Positions 1 to 6,177 of a stretch of 12,077 nucleotides of DNA are shown piece by piece. Under the pieces are notes generated by a model. The model was not told the origin of the DNA. It made no database searches and saw nothing but the letters and a program-made list of their open reading frames with translations. Source of the DNA: an uncultured Oscillibacter sp. (lineage in GTDB: Bacteria > Bacillota > Clostridia > Oscillospirales > Oscillospiraceae); the NCBI GenBank assembly GCA_946183715.1, contig CAMHDB010000025.1:1-12077 (forward strand), in the 5' to 3' direction. Positions within the stretch are counted from its first letter, which is position 1. Each line of letters begins with the position of its first letter. The translations under genes and the position numbers were made by a program.

Positions 1-70
1 CAATCAGTTCCTGATTGTGGCTGTCGATGACGCAAAGGATGTTGTTGTTGATGACTTTCTTGACCCGCAA
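1..70 (-). CDS. BglG/LicT-family transcription antiterminator, N-terminal fragment (runs off the left edge)
   Basis: Only the first 23 codons are in the window. Read on the minus strand from a TTG at 70-68 they give (M)RVKKVINNNILCVIDSHN followed by QELI. This is the opening beta-strand pattern of the CAT RNA-binding domain of BglG/LicT/SacT/GlcT proteins (family pattern: K-V-I/L-N-N-N, a hydrophobic strand, then an acidic turn and 'G/Q-E-hydrophobic'). Such proteins bind a RAT hairpin in leader RNA and stop a terminator from forming; PTS phosphorylation of their PRD domains controls them. The TTG start is preferred because AAGGGGG lies 8 bases upstream and no in-frame ATG is near. The leader (71-206) carries a RAT-like element and terminator, which supports both the identity and autoregulation. 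The sugar or PTS target cannot be told from this fragment. Confidence 0.72.
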   Translation of the reverse strand, partial: MRVKKVINNNILCVIDSHNQELI

Positions 71-87
71 CCCCTTCGCCCCCTTAC

Positions 88-132
88 AAAAAACAAACCA
101 CCCCCGCCCACAGGAAGTCGGACAGAGTTGGT
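88..132 (-). terminator. Leader terminator of the antiterminator gene, overlapping the RAT
   Basis: On the minus strand, bases 132-120 pair with 109-97. Twelve of 13 positions pair, three of them G-U, with one A-G mismatch (128/101). The loop is 10 bases, and UU-G-UUUUUU follows at 96-88. The outermost A-C-C of the left arm (132-130) is also the 3' end of the RAT-like element, so the two structures exclude each other, as in LicT/SacT-type antitermination. It lies between the promoter and the TTG start. Confidence 0.75.
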
Positions 133-159
133 CAAGCCCGGACAGGCCGGTAACATTCC
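130..159 (-). promoter_or_regulatory. RAT-like ribonucleic antiterminator element
   Basis: The minus strand reads GGAATGTTACCGG, a CCTGT loop, then CCGGGCTTGACC. This follows the layout of the LicT/SacT RAT consensus (GGATTGTTACTG, loop, CAGGCAAAACC): GG/CC closing pairs, a conserved UGUUAC side, a C-rich upper stem (CCGG/CCGG here), and GGC on the 3' side. One lower-stem pair is U-U and another is swapped from U-A to A-U, so the specificity may be diverged. It begins about 12 bases after the predicted transcription start. Confidence 0.7.
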
Positions 160-177
160 AACGGAATTTGTGAACGA

Positions 178-206
178 ATTGTATCATTTCACGCCGGAAT
201 TGTCAA
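178..206 (-). promoter_or_regulatory. Sigma-A promoter of the antiterminator gene
   Basis: The minus strand has TTGACA (206-201), a 17-base spacer and TACAAT (183-178), one base short of full consensus. Transcription would start near 171 and give a leader of about 100 bases containing the RAT and terminator. Confidence 0.85.
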
Positions 207-285
207 GCGTAGCCGTTTCTGCGCCGAAAATTCGTGATTTTGCAGTATTTTCACAAGGCTTTTTGTGACTTTCAACCATGCGGAA

Positions 286-317
286 ACGGGGGCCGGTTCC
301 GTGGAACCGACCCCCGT
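286..317 (-). terminator. Hairpin terminator downstream of ssp
   Basis: A strong inverted repeat joins 286-299 to 304-317 (ACGGGGG and CGGTTC arms, one C-A mismatch) around a four-base loop. It begins 27 bases past the ssp stop codon. The following U-tract is poor (only UUU), so termination may be incomplete. Confidence 0.6.
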
Positions 318-343
318 CGCAAGGCGGTATCGTCAGCCGCCCG

Positions 344-559
344 TTACAGCGACTTCTCGTAAGATTCGACCATCTTCTTGACCATCTGCCCGCCGACGGA
401 ACCGGCCTCACGGCTGGTCAAATCGCCGTTGTAGCCGTCTTTGAGGTCGACGCCCACTTCCGCCGCCGCTTCCATCTTGAAGCGGTCCATGGCTGCGCGG
501 GCCTCGGGGATATTGAGGCGGTTGCTGCTGTTCTCTTTATTGGAACTCTGATTAGACAT
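344..559 (-). CDS. Alpha/beta-type small acid-soluble spore protein (SASP)
   Basis: This 71-residue protein coats and protects DNA in the dormant spore. In order it shows a short polar N-terminus rich in Ser/Asn (1-13), the first helix with EARAAMDRFKMEAAAEVGV (19-37), and the second conserved block GYNGDLTSREAGSVGG (42-57) followed by MVKKMVESYE. The E-A-A-A-E segment (30-34) lies where the GPR germination protease normally cuts (family form E-I/F-A-S-E), so the cleavage motif is a variant. The ATG at 559-557 is chosen because GAAGGAG precedes it at good spacing and a longer reading would add residues unlike the family. It is a single gene with its own sigma-G-like promoter and a hairpin after the stop. 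The family is certain; the paralogue is not. Confidence 0.96.
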   Translation of the reverse strand: MSNQSSNKENSSNRLNIPEARAAMDRFKMEAAAEVGVDLKDGYNGDLTSREAGSVGGQMVKKMVESYEKSL

Positions 560-611
560 GGTTAGTCTCCTTCTTGGTTCGTGTCGTCTTTGCGATTGGG
601 TATCGCCCGCA

Positions 612-640
612 TAGTTTGGCACGAAGCGCGCGGAATATGC
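612..640 (-). promoter_or_regulatory. Candidate sigma-G promoter of ssp
   Basis: The minus strand has GCATA (640-636), a 17-base spacer and CAAACTA (618-612). The sigma-G consensus is a -35 of G-N-A-T-A/G and a -10 of C-A-T-N-N-T-A, 17-18 bases apart; the -35 fits fully and the -10 misses one base. Transcription would start about 45 bases before the ATG, as expected for forespore-specific SASP expression. Confidence 0.65.
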
Positions 641-682
641 CCCCGTTTGCATGGAAAATCGCGCACGAAAAGGAAACCCGTG

Positions 683-1561
683 TCAGTCGAGGAGTTGGAT
701 TCCGGCGCCGAGAATGCCGTCGCCGATGTAGACGCTAAACGTGCCGTTGATTTCCCCCTCGCACAGAAAGCCGTAGTCGGGCAGGGCGGCGGTCAGCTTC
801 TCCCGGAGGAGTTCCATCCCGGCGGGGTCTCCGCCGTTGGCGATTGCCAGATTGTAACGGCGGTGTTCGCCCCGGTACTTGACCATCAAATCCGTGAGCT
901 TTCCTATCACCTGATTCCGGCCCCGCACTTTCGCCACGGACTGTAGCTGTCCGTCCTCGGGGGAGAAGGCCAGCAGGGGCTTGATTTGCAGGAGTGTCCC
1001 GGCGGCGGCGGCGACTTTGCCGATACGCCCGCCTTTCAACAGGTATTCGAGCGTGTCCACGGAGAAGGCGACCGTGGTATTGCGAATCAGAAACGGAATG
1101 CGCTGTTCGGTGAGTTCTTGCCAACCGTACCCGTTTTTCAAGTCCTCCAGAATCTGAAGCACGACCAGCGCCTCCCCGACGGAGCCGCTGAGCGTGTCGT
1201 AGACTTTCATAGAGACGCCGCTGTTGTCGGCCTCCAGTTCCTCCGCCGCGAGGCGCACAAGATTGTAGGTGCCGGAAATCCCGCTGGAAACCATGATACC
1301 AATAATGCCGTCGCAGCCGTCGGCGAGGATTTTCCGGAGTGTCTGCTCGAGGCTTTCCGTAGAGGGCAGGGACGTTTTCGGGAGTTCGCCGGCGTGGAGG
1401 CGTCTGTAAACGTCGGCGCTCCGTATGGTGAGGCCGTCGAGGTATTCCCCGTCGGCGCAGAGGATGCGCATTGGTACCGTGTAAATGTTGTTCTGGCGCA
1501 GAACGTCCGGCGACAGGTCTACGCAGGAATCCGTTAAAATGGCGACTTTCTTCGGGGTCAT
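683..1561 (-). CDS. DegV family fatty-acid-binding protein (FakB-like)
   Basis: This 292-residue protein has the usual DegV length. DegV proteins bind one fatty acid; FakB members present it to the kinase FakA for phosphorylation and entry into phospholipid synthesis. Visible motifs: N-terminal strand with TDSCVDL (10-16), TSLPSTES (63-70; family T-S-x-P-S), SSGISGTY (92-99), YDTLSGSVGE (121-130; family D-S/T-x-S-x-S-x-G), and the strongly conserved block VDTLEYLLKGGRIGK (168-182) then IKPLL and KVRGRNQ. An upstream in-frame ATG exists at 1618, but the ATG at 1561-1559 is chosen because AGGAGGG sits 8 bases before it and the protein then begins at the family's N-terminus. No fakA is in the window, so the lipid role is known only from the family. 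Confidence 0.92.
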   Translation of the reverse strand: MTPKKVAILTDSCVDLSPDVLRQNNIYTVPMRILCADGEYLDGLTIRSADVYRRLHAGELPKTSLPSTESLEQTLRKILADGCDGIIGIMVSSGISGTYNLVRLAAEELEADNSGVSMKVYDTLSGSVGEALVVLQILEDLKNGYGWQELTEQRIPFLIRNTTVAFSVDTLEYLLKGGRIGKVAAAAGTLLQIKPLLAFSPEDGQLQSVAKVRGRNQVIGKLTDLMVKYRGEHRRYNLAIANGGDPAGMELLREKLTAALPDYGFLCEGEINGTFSVYIGDGILGAGIQLLD

Positions 1562-1606
1562 GGGCTGTCCCTCCTGACAGGCAGTCTCTTTCTGAATTTT
1601 TCCCCT

Positions 1607-1635
1607 ATTAAACCACAAAAACGCCGGAACCGCAA
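1607..1635 (-). promoter_or_regulatory. Candidate degV promoter overlapping the upstream terminator
   Basis: The minus strand has TTGCGG (1635-1630), a 17-base spacer and TTTAAT (1612-1607), each box two or fewer bases from consensus. The -35 box is part of the 3' arm of the terminator at 1617-1657, and the T-tract lies in the spacer. Confidence 0.5.
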
Positions 1636-1657
1636 GAGTAAATTTGCGGCCCCGGCG
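1617..1657 (-). terminator. Rho-independent terminator of the transglutaminase-like gene
   Basis: The arms 1622-1635 and 1644-1657 pair over 14 positions on the minus strand (12 Watson-Crick, two G-U) around an 8-base loop, followed directly by TTTTT (1621-1617). It starts 13 bases after the stop codon. Confidence 0.9.
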
Positions 1658-1669
1658 CGAAATCCCGGA

Positions 1670-3169
1670 TTATCCGACAGAGCGCGGTCTGCTCGGGCAG
1701 AGAGGCATCAGCGTGCCGCTGTCCAGCAGGAAGGCCTTGACAGTATTCGCGCCTGTGGTGTCCAGCGGCAGCGTCACACTGTCAGACGTGTCAGTCGAGC
1801 TTCCGGTCACGGCCCGGAGGAACTTCCCGCTTTCGGCGTAAGCCGCGACTATGAGCATAGCCTCATTGCCGGAGCGGTTCGCAAGTTCCACCGTGACGCC
1901 CCCGGCGTTTGTGGTCACGTTCCGAATCCCGTACTCATACGCAGTTTCGGACGGCTGATAGTCCGCCGTGTCGAGCGTCAGCAGTTCGATTCCCCAGAGG
2001 CCGGCGGAATCGTTGTCGTAGACAAAGGTAAAGCCGTTGTAGAAAGTGTACTGCAAGTACGGATTTGTTCTGTCGGGGGTGCCGCCTTTCAGGAAAAGGA
2101 AATCCGGGCCGCCGTTGCTGTCGGAGTTGGTCACGTCCGCCAGATAACTCCGCCCGTTCTCCATCGTGACGAGGTTCCACATATGGTCTCCGGCCCCCGT
2201 TCCGCCGCCCAGCAGGCCCGTTACCAGATAGCACCCCACGTCCGGGCTGTCGAACGCGCTCAGGTCACAGAGGTACTTGAACGCCTTGGAGTAGCCCTCG
2301 CAAACGACGTTGGTCTCGGGGTCGCCGTCGAACACGCTAATTAACTGCCACGGGTCGCCGTAGGGCGTATTTGTACGGCTGTCGGCGGCGGCGTGGTCGT
2401 AGTCAACAAGCGCACAGATTTCGGTAGAGTAGCCCAGCAGTTTTTCGTAGTCGGAGCGACCCGCGTATTGCGTCACAATCGCCGTCGCGGTGGACACAAT
2501 GCTGTCGATTCCCGCGTGAAGCGCCCGGTTGACGGTCGTGCCGCTTCCGTAGTCCGGCGACACGCCCATGCTGATGGTCATCGTCGGAACCGATTCGAAC
2601 GTCACCCGGGTGGAGGTTCCGGAATAAGGAGAACTTACGTAGCTGAATCCAACGCCCCCGTCCGATTCGCCGGACTTGTTATACCAGTACAATTCGTAGG
2701 GGCAATCCGCAAGAAGCGCGTCAAAAACGGCGTTGGTATCGTAGTTGTAGCATTCGTCAATTTTCTCGGACAGCGCCGCTTGCCCCTGCGGGGAAAAGAT
2801 GTTCGACACGCCCAATTCCGCCGCCGTCCACGTCAGGGGAAAGTCGTCATAGGAGATAACCAGAACCGTTTCAGTCTGTTCGCCGCTTGCGATTTCCGAG
2901 ACAAATTCTTTGAGGATGTCATACAGTTCCTTGTCCTTTTCGCTGAGGCGGGAGCGGGCGTCGGACAGCAGTTCGGCCCCGTCCGACACGCCCGCCCGCC
3001 GGAGCAGGTATTCGTAGAACAGCGCGCTGTTGTCCGTGTCGGCGGCCTCCGCCTCGGGCAGTTCCACGGCATATGCCGCGTTCTGCGCCGTCCGCGCCGG
3101 GAATGCCAGCGCCGCCGCGCACAGAACGCACGCCAGCGCCGCCCGGATTCGCTTGTATTCCAGATTCAT
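1670..3169 (-). CDS. Secreted transglutaminase-like (papain-fold) protein
   Basis: This is a 499-residue exported protein. Residues 1-34 form a Sec signal peptide: basic MNLEYKRIR, a hydrophobic core ALACVLCAAALAF, and a likely cut near A-Y-A. A helical, charged linker region covers about 45-95. The core at about 240-350 has the Cys-His-Asp arrangement of transglutaminase-like proteases: C290 in VVCEGYSKAFKYL, H329 in GDHMWNLV and D345 in YLADVTNSD. The region 415-485 looks like a beta-sandwich module ending in KAFLLDSGTLMPL, a common clostridial C-terminal repeat type. No sortase motif, SLH domain or C-terminal membrane anchor is seen. The ATG at 3169 has AGGAGGG at good spacing. Its own perfect sigma-A promoter and terminator make it monocistronic. 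It may cleave or crosslink surface proteins or peptidoglycan peptides; the substrate is unknown. Confidence 0.87.
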   Translation of the reverse strand: MNLEYKRIRAALACVLCAAALAFPARTAQNAAYAVELPEAEAADTDNSALFYEYLLRRAGVSDGAELLSDARSRLSEKDKELYDILKEFVSEIASGEQTETVLVISYDDFPLTWTAAELGVSNIFSPQGQAALSEKIDECYNYDTNAVFDALLADCPYELYWYNKSGESDGGVGFSYVSSPYSGTSTRVTFESVPTMTISMGVSPDYGSGTTVNRALHAGIDSIVSTATAIVTQYAGRSDYEKLLGYSTEICALVDYDHAAADSRTNTPYGDPWQLISVFDGDPETNVVCEGYSKAFKYLCDLSAFDSPDVGCYLVTGLLGGGTGAGDHMWNLVTMENGRSYLADVTNSDSNGGPDFLFLKGGTPDRTNPYLQYTFYNGFTFVYDNDSAGLWGIELLTLDTADYQPSETAYEYGIRNVTTNAGGVTVELANRSGNEAMLIVAAYAESGKFLRAVTGSSTDTSDSVTLPLDTTGANTVKAFLLDSGTLMPLCPSRPRSVG

Positions 3170-3258
3170 GCAAAGCCCTCCTCAAATTTCAAATTTCCAT
3201 TTTCTGCCAATTCCGCGTGGGAAATGGCTGTTGTCGCGGATTTTTCGCTATTTTCAGC

Positions 3259-3287
3259 ATTATATCGTGACTGACTGTCCGTGTCAA
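3259..3287 (-). promoter_or_regulatory. Perfect-consensus sigma-A promoter of the transglutaminase-like gene
   Basis: The minus strand has TTGACA (3287-3282), exactly 17 bases, then TATAAT (3264-3259). The expected start is near 3252, giving a leader of about 80 bases. Confidence 0.92.
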
Positions 3288-3295
3288 GAACGACC

Positions 3296-3323
3296 GGTGA
3301 CAATCCGGCGTCGTTTTGTCACC
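3296..3323. repeat. Inverted repeat between divergent promoters (operator candidate)
   Basis: Perfect 8-base arms GGTGACAA (3296-3303) and TTGTCACC (3316-3323) flank 12 bases. It lies just upstream of the -35 box of the minus-strand promoter (3259-3287) and 60 bases before the plus-strand dap promoter. No T-tract follows on either strand, so a protein-binding site is more likely than a terminator. Confidence 0.5.
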
Positions 3324-3383
3324 ATTGCGCGCCCGGAGACGGGAACTGTACACATTTTTCCAGCCCCATTTCCGAAAAAACCC

Positions 3384-3412
3384 TTGCGCGGCGGGGAAAA
3401 ACATGGTATGAT
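3384..3412 (+). promoter_or_regulatory. Sigma-A promoter of the dap operon
   Basis: TTGCGC (3384-3389), a 17-base spacer and TATGAT (3407-3412). The start would be near 3419, immediately before the first riboswitch stem (3422), which is the usual arrangement. Confidence 0.8.
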
Positions 3413-3421
3413 AAAAAAAGG

Positions 3422-3578
3422 GGATAGAGGCGCAAAAACGGCGAACCCCCCGGAGTCGGCAGACTGTGAACGGGGCAGAGGCTTTTCCGCCGAATTGTCC
3501 GTCCGGGCGCGGGCGGGCGGTGGGGCCGTGCGGAATACGCGCGGCACTGTCCGCGAGGTCTTCGCGGGGGCGCTATCC
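3422..3578 (+). promoter_or_regulatory. Lysine riboswitch (L box)
   Basis: The closing stem P1 is GGATAG (3422-3427) with CTATCC (3573-3578). The conserved 5' strand AGAGGCGC follows P1 directly. Further on come CCGCCGAA, a P3 arm, GGGGCCGTGC (P4) and CTGTCCGCGAGG-TCTT-CGCGGGGGCGC (P5 into P1). These match block by block the Bacillus subtilis lysC L box (AGAGGTGCG, CGCCGAAG, CTGGCCGTGC, GGCTGTCAAG, GGAGGGCTATC). Lysine binding closes P1 and favours the terminator at 3607-3639. The gene after it is dapA, which fits. Confidence 0.95.
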
Positions 3579-3606
3579 GTTGTTTTTGTGCCGTTTTGAC
3601 GGCGCG

Positions 3607-3639
3607 GGCCGGTGGAACATTCCCCCGGCTGTTGTTTTT
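3607..3639 (+). terminator. Riboswitch expression-platform terminator
   Basis: The stem pairs GCCGG (3608-3612) with CCGGC (3625-3629) and GGA with TCC inside a single mismatch, with a small loop, then TGTTGTTTTT (3630-3639). It lies 29 bases after the aptamer and 63 before the dapA ATG. A smaller hairpin at 3590-3603 (CCGT/ACGG) lies between aptamer and terminator and may be part of the switching. Confidence 0.85.
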
Positions 3640-3702
3640 CCGGAACGTCCCCGGCCTCAATTCGCCCCGTCCGCGCAATTCGCCTGTGAAGGAGGCTTTT
3701 CT

Positions 3703-4590
3703 ATGAAATTTGAAAACGTGCGGGGCTCCATCGTCGCCATGATTACGCCATTCCGCGACGATGGGAGCGTCGACTTCGACGCGCTGACCGTCCTGCTCGA
3801 ACGCCAAATCAGCGAGGGCACCGACGCCATTCTGGCCCTCGGCACCACCGGGGAATACTCCACGATGAGCCACGAGGAGGACGCCGCCGTAGTCGAACAC
3901 ACCATCAAGACCGTTGCCGGACGCGTCCCGGTGATTGTCGGGAGCGGTTCCAACTCCACCGCCACCCAGCGGGAAATGAGCCTGCGTTATCAGGACATGG
4001 GCGCCGACGCGCTTCTGCTGATTGCGCCGTACTACAACAAGGCCAACCCGGAGGGGATGTACCGCCACTTCACAGCCGCCGCCGACGCCGTGGACATTCC
4101 CTGCCTGCTCTACAACGTCCCCGGACGCACCGCGTGCTCGATTCCGGTCTCCGTGGTCGAACAGCTCAGCAAACACCCCCGCATTGCCGGAATCAAAGAG
4201 GCCTCGGGCGATATGTCCTACGCCATGAAAATCGCGCGCTTCGTCGGACCCGACTTCGCGCTCTACTCCGGCAACGATGATATCACGATTCCCATTTTGA
4301 GTATCGGCGGGAGCGGCGTCATTTCGGTGTACGCGAATGTCTGCCCGCGCGTCTGCCACGACATCGTGACGGATTACCTCGCGGGGCGTCAGCAACAGGC
4401 ACTCGAAACGCACTTGAAGCATTTGCAACTCATGAATGACCTGTTCATGGAAGTGAATCCGATTCCGGTGAAAAGCGCCATGAACATGATGGGACTGCCC
4501 GCCGGGTCTCTGCGCCTGCCCCTGTGCGAGATGAGCGAGGGGCACCGTATCGACCTATGGACGACGCTCCGTGACGAGGGTCTTGTATAA
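3703..4590 (+). CDS. dapA: 4-hydroxy-tetrahydrodipicolinate synthase
   Basis: A cytoplasmic TIM-barrel aldolase of 295 residues that condenses pyruvate with aspartate semialdehyde, the first committed step to DAP and lysine. The family signature is complete: GTTGE (47-51) for pyruvate binding, the tyrosine pair in APYYNK (108-113), LLYNVPGRT (135-143) with Y137 and R142, and the Schiff-base lysine K165 in GIKEASGD. The C-terminal NPIPVKSAMNMMG block is also typical. The ATG at 3703 follows GAAGGAGG by 7 bases; the frame stays open upstream, but that part is riboswitch. It is the first gene of the lysine-riboswitch operon, 16 bases before dapB. Length and residues give no sign of loss of function. 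Confidence 0.97.
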   Translation: MKFENVRGSIVAMITPFRDDGSVDFDALTVLLERQISEGTDAILALGTTGEYSTMSHEEDAAVVEHTIKTVAGRVPVIVGSGSNSTATQREMSLRYQDMGADALLLIAPYYNKANPEGMYRHFTAAADAVDIPCLLYNVPGRTACSIPVSVVEQLSKHPRIAGIKEASGDMSYAMKIARFVGPDFALYSGNDDITIPILSIGGSGVISVYANVCPRVCHDIVTDYLAGRQQQALETHLKHLQLMNDLFMEVNPIPVKSAMNMMGLPAGSLRLPLCEMSEGHRIDLWTTLRDEGLV

Positions 4591-4606
4591 AGGAAGGGAG
4601 GCACCT

Positions 4607-5323
4607 ATGAAAATTCTGCTGATTGGCCGGGGCCGTATGGGCCAGATGATTCAGTCGACGGCGGAGGCCGACGGCGACACTATCGCCGCTTCTTTCGACG
4701 AGTTCGACATTGATGACCTTGCGAAAGAGGGCGAGGTCGCCGATGTCATGATGGACTTTTCGCGCCCGGAGGCTTTGCCGTACCTCGCCGACTACGTCCG
4801 CCGCACGGGGACGCCGCTCCTGTCCGGCACCACCGGACTGAGCGACGAGCAGAAGCGCCTCTTTGAAAGTCTCGGCGAATTTGCCCCGGTTCTGTGGAGC
4901 GCGAACTACTCCCTGTGTGTCGCCGTGCTCTACCGGGTACTGAAACTCGTCGCGCCGATTCTCAACGGCTACGATGTGGAAATCACCGAAACCCACCACA
5001 ACCAGAAGACCGACGCCCCCAGCGGTACCGCAAAGCTGTTTCTGGACGCAATCGACCCGGCGCACGCGCTCACGCCGACTTACGGCAGGGAGGGCGACGT
5101 AGGAAAGCGGCGTCCGAACGAAATCGGGGTACACGCCCTGCGCGGCGGCACCGTCGCCGGGACGCATACCGTACACTTTTTCGGGCAGGATGAGGAACTG
5201 GAGTTCACGCACCGCGCCGCGAGCCGTCAGATTTTCGTCAACGGCGCGCTCCGCATGGCCAGACTGCTCCCCGGCAAGCCGAACGGCGTCTATGACCTGC
5301 AAACGCTCCTTTTCGGGGACTGA
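4607..5323 (+). CDS. dapB: 4-hydroxy-tetrahydrodipicolinate reductase
   Basis: A 238-residue NAD(P)H-dependent reductase that makes tetrahydrodipicolinate, the second step of the pathway. Seen: Rossmann motif GRGRMGQ (7-13; family G-x-x-G-R-M-G), SGTTG (73-77), SANYSLCVAVL (98-108; family S-x-N-x-S-x-G-V), and the substrate-binding signature ETHHNQKTDAPSGTA (128-142) with H130, H131 and K134. The Gly usually found in the S-x-G-V stretch is Cys here, a small variation. The ATG at 4607 has AAGGGAGG upstream, and the 16-base gap to dapA implies co-transcription. A longer start in the same frame lies inside dapA and is rejected. Confidence 0.96.
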   Translation: MKILLIGRGRMGQMIQSTAEADGDTIAASFDEFDIDDLAKEGEVADVMMDFSRPEALPYLADYVRRTGTPLLSGTTGLSDEQKRLFESLGEFAPVLWSANYSLCVAVLYRVLKLVAPILNGYDVEITETHHNQKTDAPSGTAKLFLDAIDPAHALTPTYGREGDVGKRRPNEIGVHALRGGTVAGTHTVHFFGQDEELEFTHRAASRQIFVNGALRMARLLPGKPNGVYDLQTLLFGD

Positions 5324-5398
5324 CGGGTTTCCGCCCGAAAGAGAGGAGAGAAAACAACTTACAACAGACAACAGATGTCTTGAAATGGAGAACTTGCT

Positions 5399-6124
5399 AT
5401 GGATTCCCTGAACGCACAGGAAATTATCGACTATATCGCCAACTCCGAGAAGAAAACCCCGGTCAAGCTCTACCTGAATGTCACAGGCCCGGTGGATTTC
5501 GGAAACGCCTCTGTATTCCGCGGTGCCCGCGACGAGCGCGGCAACACCGAAAGCCTGATTGTCTTCGGCGACTGGGCCGAACTGGAACCTGTTCTCAAGG
5601 TCAGCGCCGGAAAAATCAAGGACTGTATCATAGAGAACGACCGCCGCAACTCCGGCGTGCCCCTGCTGGACTTGAAAGGCGTCAAGGCCCGTATCGAACC
5701 CGGCGCGATTATCCGCGAGAAGGTCGAAATCGGCGACGGCGCGGTCATTATGATGGGCGCGGTTATCAATATCGGCGCGGTCGTGGGCAGGGGTACCATG
5801 ATTGATATGGGTGCCGTGTTAGGCGGGCGCGCCACAGTGGGCGAATACTGCCATATCGGCGCGGGGGCCGTCCTTGCCGGGGTCGTGGAGCCGGCTTCCG
5901 CGACGCCTGTCATTGTGGAAGACCATGTACTCGTCGGGGCCAACGCCGTCGTGATTGAGGGCGTCCACATCGGCGCGGGGGCGGTCGTGGCCGCCGGGGC
6001 CGTCGTCATTGAGGACGTTCCCGCAAACGCCGTCGTCGCGGGCAGTCCCGCCAGAATCATCAAGCAGAAGGACGCCAAAACGGAAAGCAAGACCGCGCTT
6101 GTGGACGCTCTCCGCCAGTTGTAA
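5399..6124 (+). CDS. dapH: Tetrahydrodipicolinate N-acetyltransferase
   Basis: This enzyme acetylates tetrahydrodipicolinate with acetyl-CoA, which places the organism on the acetylase branch of DAP synthesis instead of the succinylase or dehydrogenase branches. The 241-residue protein has an N-terminal helical domain with QEIIDYI (7-13), PVKLYLN, and the conserved IIENDRRNSGVPLLDLKGVKARIEPGAIIR. A left-handed beta-helix of hexapeptide repeats follows (about 105-215; VEIGDGAVIMMGAVINIGAVVG, then TMIDMGAVLGGRATVG and CHIGAGAVLAGVVEP), ending with VVAGSPARIIK. The match to Bacillus DapH runs the full length. GGAG precedes the ATG at 5399. The 75-base gap after dapB contains a small hairpin (CGGG 5324-5327 / CCCG 5334-5337) but no terminator. 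The later steps (acetyl-DAP aminotransferase, deacetylase) are not in the window. Confidence 0.96.
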   Translation: MDSLNAQEIIDYIANSEKKTPVKLYLNVTGPVDFGNASVFRGARDERGNTESLIVFGDWAELEPVLKVSAGKIKDCIIENDRRNSGVPLLDLKGVKARIEPGAIIREKVEIGDGAVIMMGAVINIGAVVGRGTMIDMGAVLGGRATVGEYCHIGAGAVLAGVVEPASATPVIVEDHVLVGANAVVIEGVHIGAGAVVAAGAVVIEDVPANAVVAGSPARIIKQKDAKTESKTALVDALRQL

Positions 6125-6177
6125 TCATCAGTCAGAGCGGCGCGGGCGTCTGTGCGGAACGGGGAGGAGGATTTTAC

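Noticed and set aside
17..268. Plus-strand frame of 83 codons at the left end
   Set aside because: It runs antisense through the antiterminator start, leader terminator, RAT and promoter, which explain the sequence better.
245..270. Inverted repeat TCACAA/TTGTGA (251-268) between ssp and the antiterminator promoter
   Set aside because: Six-base arms and AT-rich surroundings; could be an operator, but nothing else supports it.
2393..3274. Long plus-strand frame of 293 codons opposite the transglutaminase-like gene
   Set aside because: Arg/Val-rich translation with no recognisable motif; a shadow of the GC-rich minus-strand gene.
3466..3702. N-terminal extension of dapA from an upstream in-frame ATG
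   Set aside because: It would translate riboswitch and terminator sequence; the family's N-terminus and a strong ribosome site point to 3703.
5324..5337. Hairpin CGGG/CCCG after dapB as a possible terminator
   Set aside because: A four-pair stem with no following T-tract; dapH is probably co-transcribed.
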